Program-made: the position numbers and the translations under genes
In this document: piece after piece, positions 60,395-64,000 of the stretch
Layout: each line of letters opens with the position of its first letter
How positions within the stretch are numbered: position 1 is the stretch's first letter
Notes under the pieces: model-generated
The model's database searches: none
Told to the model about the DNA's origin: nothing
Seen by the model: only the letters and a program-made list of their open reading frames with translations
Source: Prescottella equi
GTDB taxonomy: Bacteria > Actinomycetota > Actinomycetes > Mycobacteriales > Mycobacteriaceae
Reading direction: 5' to 3'
NCBI RefSeq assembly: GCF_020171745.1
Contig: NZ_JAIVAH010000029.1
Coordinates: 1-64,000 of the forward strand
DNA length: 64,000 nucleotides

Positions 60395-61834
60395 GTGGAC
60401 AGCTCCGCGTCCACCGCCCGGTCGGGCGGCATCGTCACAGTGCTGGCGGTCGCCGGCATCGTGGCGGCACTTATGCAGACCCTGGTGGTGCCGCTGATCG
60501 GCGACCTGCCCCGCATTCTCGACACCACGGCGTCCAATGCGTCGTGGGTCATCACGATCACTCTGCTCGTCGGCGCGGTCGCGACGCCCGTCACCGGACG
60601 CCTCGGCGACCTGCTCGGCAAGCGGCGCATGCTGCTGTTCTGCGCGGTCCCGCTCGCGGCCGGTTCGGTGCTGTGTGCGCTCGCCGACTCGCTGGCCCCG
60701 ATGGTGATCGGCCGCGGCCTGCAGGGCCTCGGCATGGGCATGGTGCCGCTCGGCATCAGCGCGCTGCGTGAGCTGGTGCCGCCGCAGAAGCTCGGATCGT
60801 CGATCGCGCTCATCAGCGCCACCCTGGGCATCGGCGGCGCGCTCGGCCTGCCGATCTCCGCTGCCGTCACCCAGAACACCAGCTGGCGTGTGCTGTTCTG
60901 GGGATGCGCGGTGCTCAGCGTCGTCATCGGCATCCTGATCTGGCGTCTCGTCCCGGCCACACCGGCGATGGCCACCGGCGGTTTCGACTACGTCGGCGCG
61001 CTCGGTCTCGGCGTCGGCCTCGTGAGCCTGCTGCTGGCGGTGTCGAAGGGTGCCGTCTGGGGCTGGGGAAGCCCCGAGATTCTCGGCTTGTTCGCGGCCG
61101 CGGTCATCGTGCTACTGGCCTGGGGCTGGTGGGAGCTGCGCACCACGGATCCGCTCGTGAACCTGCGTCTGGCCGCCGGTAAGCAGGTGCTGCTGACCAA
61201 CGCCGCCTCCGTAGTCGTCGGCTTCTCGATGTACGCGCAGTCGCTGATCATCCCGCAGCTGCTGCAGCTGCCCGAGTCCACCGGGTACGGCCTCGGCCAG
61301 TCGATGCTGGCGATGGGTCTGTGGATGCTGCCCGGCGGTTTCGTCATGATGGCCGTCTCGCCGCTCGGCGCGAAGCTGTCCGCCGCCCGCGGCCCCAAGG
61401 TCACGCTGGTGCTCGGTGCGCTGGTCATCGCCCTCGGCTACGGGTCCTCGATGCTGCTGCTCGGCTCCACGTGGGGTCTGCTGGTGGTCGTCTGTATCTC
61501 CAACGCGGGCGTGGGTCTGGCCTACGGTGCGATGCCGGCGCTGATCATGGGCGCGGTGCCGCCGTCCGCGACGGGCTCTGCCAACAGCTTCAACACGCTG
61601 ATGCGTTCGGTCGGCACGTCCGTCGCGGCCGCGGTCGTCGGCGTCGTGCTGGCGCAGATGAGCACCACGATCGGTGGCGGTCACACCATCCCGACCGAGG
61701 CCGGATTCCGGACCGGTCTGCTGATCGGTTGCGGTGTGGCGCTCGTCGCCGCCGCCATCGCCGCCGCGATCCCGGGCCGCAAGCCCGCACCGTCGACCAT
61801 CGAGGTCGGCGAACCCGCCGTCGCGAAGGCCTGA
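60395..61834 (+). CDS. MFS efflux transporter (DHA2 type)
   Basis: The 479-residue protein has about 14 membrane helices and the MFS motif GRLGDLLGKRRMLLFC. IGGALGLPISAAV is in the place of antiporter motif C. The GTG at 60395 follows GGGAG and gives MDSSASTARSGGIVTVLAVA; upstream in-frame starts would overlap the operator. Export of an unknown toxic compound, under MarR control, is inferred. Confidence 0.88.
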   Translation: MDSSASTARSGGIVTVLAVAGIVAALMQTLVVPLIGDLPRILDTTASNASWVITITLLVGAVATPVTGRLGDLLGKRRMLLFCAVPLAAGSVLCALADSLAPMVIGRGLQGLGMGMVPLGISALRELVPPQKLGSSIALISATLGIGGALGLPISAAVTQNTSWRVLFWGCAVLSVVIGILIWRLVPATPAMATGGFDYVGALGLGVGLVSLLLAVSKGAVWGWGSPEILGLFAAAVIVLLAWGWWELRTTDPLVNLRLAAGKQVLLTNAASVVVGFSMYAQSLIIPQLLQLPESTGYGLGQSMLAMGLWMLPGGFVMMAVSPLGAKLSAARGPKVTLVLGALVIALGYGSSMLLLGSTWGLLVVVCISNAGVGLAYGAMPALIMGAVPPSATGSANSFNTLMRSVGTSVAAAVVGVVLAQMSTTIGGGHTIPTEAGFRTGLLIGCGVALVAAAIAAAIPGRKPAPSTIEVGEPAVAKA

Positions 61835-61927
61835 CCAGGGCGTTTGGATCGAGGGATCCCATACTCCGACAAGAAGTTCCGATCCCTGTGAGACAAACGT
61901 TCAACAGATGCTAATGTTCGTCCTGCA

Positions 61928-61968
61928 CTGGCCGCAGCTGTCTATTCGCTGCGGCCAGTAGCTATTTT
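61928..61968. terminator. Terminator between MFS and monooxygenase genes
   Basis: CTGGCCGCAG (61928-61937) pairs with CTGCGGCCAG (61949-61958), followed by TAGCTATTTT. It lies between converging genes and suits the rightward transcript best. Confidence 0.75.
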
Positions 61969-61998
61969 CGCACCCGGAATCCGCGCGGATCCGATGTT

Positions 61999-63018
61999 TC
62001 ACGCGAAACGTGACCCCAGCCCGACGACGCCGTCCCGCACGCCGAGAAACCGCCGCGCGGTCGCGATCCGGCCGGCCACATGCGACGCCCGGACCAGTCG
62101 ACGCGTGGGGCGGCGTCGGGCCCGGTCGTAGCGCCGCAAGGCGTCGGGCACGGCATGTTCGGTGAGCAGTCGGCCGAGGGTGACGGCGTCGACCATCGCC
62201 TCGCACGCGCCGCGGCCCAGGTTCGGGGCCATCGAGTGCGCGGCGTCGCCGATCAACGCGACGTTCCCGCGCACGTACGACGGCAGCGCCGGCGACTCGT
62301 GGAGGTCGTGGTGCAACACGGTGTCGGGGTCGACCTGCTCGAGGATCTTGCGCACGTCCTGGTGCCAGTCGCCGAAACGGGTGCGCAGGAAGTCGACTCC
62401 GTCCGGCGCGTCGGCGGGGGAGCGGACCGCCGCGAACCAGTTCACCAGGCCGCCCTCGCGTGGGGTGATGCCGAACAGCGCGCCGGGACCCCACGTCTCG
62501 GTGACCGACGCGGTCTCGCCGGGGATCCACCCGCGCCATGCCGTCATTCCGGTGTATACGGGGCGGTAGCGGGAGCCGAACAGCACGTCGCGGGTGGCGC
62601 TGCGGGTGCCGTCGGCCGCGACGACGACGTCGAATCCGGCGAGGGTGCCGAGATCGGGTGCGGCCTCGCCGAATCGGACGGTGCCGGCGGGGAGTCCGTC
62701 CACGAGGATGCCCAGCAGCGCCGGGCGGGAGATCAGGTAGGCGGTGCGCCGCGCGCTGTCGACGCGGCCGATCACCGACCCGTCCGGTCGCAGGAAGGCC
62801 GCGCGCTGCTGTCGCGCGCCGACATCGCGCACCCGGTCGCCGACCCCGGCCGCGTCCAGCGCGGCAATTGCCTGCGGCCACATGCCGAGTGCGGTGCCCG
62901 TCGTCGGGGGCGCGGAGGAGCGTTCGAACACCGACACGTCCCACCCGCGGCGGATCAGGACGTTGGCGGCCGTCAGCCCACCGATGCCGCCACCGAGGAT
63001 CGCTGCCTTGCCAGCCAT
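61999..63018 (-). CDS. FAD-dependent aromatic-type monooxygenase
   Basis: The 339-residue protein starts AGKAAILGGGIGGLTAANVL (FAD-binding GxGxxG), has the DG motif region FDVVVAADGTRSATRDVL and the GD motif VALIGDAAHSMAPNLGRGAC. This is the layout of single-component flavin hydroxylases (salicylate or 3-hydroxybenzoate hydroxylase type). It is somewhat short at the C-terminus. The start ATG at 63018 lacks a clear ribosome site, so the transcript may be leaderless. Substrate unknown. Confidence 0.87.
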   Translation of the reverse strand: MAGKAAILGGGIGGLTAANVLIRRGWDVSVFERSSAPPTTGTALGMWPQAIAALDAAGVGDRVRDVGARQQRAAFLRPDGSVIGRVDSARRTAYLISRPALLGILVDGLPAGTVRFGEAAPDLGTLAGFDVVVAADGTRSATRDVLFGSRYRPVYTGMTAWRGWIPGETASVTETWGPGALFGITPREGGLVNWFAAVRSPADAPDGVDFLRTRFGDWHQDVRKILEQVDPDTVLHHDLHESPALPSYVRGNVALIGDAAHSMAPNLGRGACEAMVDAVTLGRLLTEHAVPDALRRYDRARRRPTRRLVRASHVAGRIATARRFLGVRDGVVGLGSRFA

Positions 63019-63203
63019 GTGGGGGACCGTACCCGACCTGTGACGGCCCTTCCGGGCACCGCTGCGGTGAGGCCTCCCACCTCGGGTGTTTACAGGTCCG
63101 CGCGCGCGGCGTCCAATGGAGAGGAACGAAGATGCGCCGCCGTTGACGGTGCGTGAGCGCTGTCCGACTCCGGCGATTTGCCCTCTTGGAGAAGGGAAAG
63201 CGC

Positions 63204-64000
63204 ATGATCGCGATGTCCAGGTCCGCGGCACTGGTGGCGGTGTCCGTGGCGGGGCTCGTCCTGTCCGCACCGATCGTCCACGCGGACAACGTCACCGGGA
63301 CCATTCCGGTCGGCGCCGGTCCCACCGAGGTGGCGATCGCCCCCGACGGCTCCCGCGCCTACGTCACCAACTACTTCGACGCCACGGTCGCGGTCATCGA
63401 CACCGCGACCGACACCGTCACCGCGACGGTGCCGGTCGGCGGCTACCCGACCGACGTCGCGGTCGGCCCCGACGGTGCCCGCGCCTACGTGACCAACTCC
63501 GACGACGGCACGGTGTCCGTGATCGACACCACCGCCGGGGCGGTGGTGGCCACCGTCCCGGTCGGCGACGGTCCGGAGGGGGTCGCGGTCACCCCGGACG
63601 GTGCCCGGGCCTTCGTGTCGAACTACGACGGCGGCACGGTGTCGGTGATCGACACCCGCACGGACGCCGTCACCGCCACCGTCCCGGTCGGCCGGCTGCC
63701 CTCCGAGGTGGCGATCACCCCCGACGGCGCCCGCGTGTACGTCGCCGAGCAGGGCAGCGACGCGGTGGCGGTGATCGACACCGCGACGGCCGCGGTCGTC
63801 GGCAGCGTTCCGGTCGGCGACGGGCCGTTCGGGGTGGCGATCACGCCGGACGGCACCCGGGCCTACGTCACCGCGTGGGACAGCGACGCGGTGTCGGTGG
63901 TGGGTCTGCCGGTGAAGGCCGTCGTCGCGACCGTTCCGGTCGGGGACAGCCCGTTCGGCACCGCGATCACCCCGGACGGTGCCCGGGCGTACGTCACCAA
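63204..64000 (+). CDS. Secreted YVTN beta-propeller repeat protein (3' end outside window)
   Basis: The gene runs off the right edge with 265 codons visible. ATG 63204 follows GAAGGGAAAG. A signal peptide (ALVAVSVAGLVLSAPIVHA) is followed at once by at least six 42-residue repeats of the form TVPVGxxPxxVAITPDGxRA then YVTN, each ending in VSVIDT-like strands. Such repeats fold as beta-propeller blades; a full propeller would need about seven. YVTN proteins are often surface or archaeal S-layer-like and have varied functions. No catalytic residues can be named. Confidence 0.85.
   Translation, partial: MIAMSRSAALVAVSVAGLVLSAPIVHADNVTGTIPVGAGPTEVAIAPDGSRAYVTNYFDATVAVIDTATDTVTATVPVGGYPTDVAVGPDGARAYVTNSDDGTVSVIDTTAGAVVATVPVGDGPEGVAVTPDGARAFVSNYDGGTVSVIDTRTDAVTATVPVGRLPSEVAITPDGARVYVAEQGSDAVAVIDTATAAVVGSVPVGDGPFGVAITPDGTRAYVTAWDSDAVSVVGLPVKAVVATVPVGDSPFGTAITPDGARAYVT

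Overview
This is the replication-origin region of a high-GC mycolata actinomycete, most likely Rhodococcus or the closely related Prescottella (Nocardiaceae). The order jag-yidC-yidD-rnpA-rpmH | dnaA | dnaN-gnd-recF-DUF721 | gyrB-gyrA-DUF3566-tRNA-Ile-tRNA-Ala, followed by ppiA, rhomboid, crgA, pabA and the pknB-pknA-pbpA-rodA-pstP-fhaB-fhaA block, is the conserved oriC neighbourhood of Mycobacteriales. A Tat-exported L-amino acid oxidase of the type known from Rhodococcus opacus supports the genus call. The genus is inferred from gene content; no search was run.

Layout. Positions 1-2.7 kb hold the membrane-insertion and RNase P operon, transcribed leftward. From 3.2 to 5.4 kb lie dnaA, with DnaA boxes in its promoter region, and oriC, with a dense set of DnaA boxes and CTCGAG palindromes. 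From 5.4 to 18.8 kb are dnaN, gnd, recF and the gyrases, with a three-gene oxidative cassette (diiron-like hydrolase, ferredoxin-type reductase, epoxide-hydrolase-like enzyme) placed between DUF721 and gyrB. From 18.9 to 25.9 kb are a ketosteroid isomerase, a decayed gene, a tandem-TetR regulator, a secreted lipase, a short CwsA-like protein, ppiA, a rhomboid protease, a PH-domain protein and crgA. Two perfect DnaA boxes lie just upstream of the PH-domain gene. From 25.9 to 37.0 kb is the cell-wall growth and division Ser/Thr kinase operon.

A genomic island of about 11.9 kb (37,325-49,218) follows tRNA-Leu(CAG) and is bounded by 67-bp direct repeats (63/67 identical) that include the tRNA terminator hairpin. 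It carries a restriction-modification-like locus: a coupled mini-ORF, a truncated methylase, a predicted GIY-YIG nuclease/DEAH helicase/partial methylase fusion, and an NPPY methylase with specificity region. It also carries a frameshifted gene, a solitary MbcA-like antitoxin, a small ribbon-helix-helix protein, and a coupled three-ORF module of leader peptide, divergent tyrosine-recombinase-like protein and DDE-transposase-like protein. That last module is the least familiar part of the window and may be the mobility machinery.

From 49.4 to 64 kb there is ordinary accessory metabolism: hydrolase/TetR, MFS/AraC, RidA/HxlR and MarR/MFS divergent pairs. The standout is a compact operon of L-amino acid oxidase, lipoprotein RidA and TatA, divergent from an amino-acid permease and an IclR regulator. 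It reads as an extracellular amino-acid deamination module with its own imine-clearing enzyme and a Tat component. The window ends inside a secreted YVTN beta-propeller gene.
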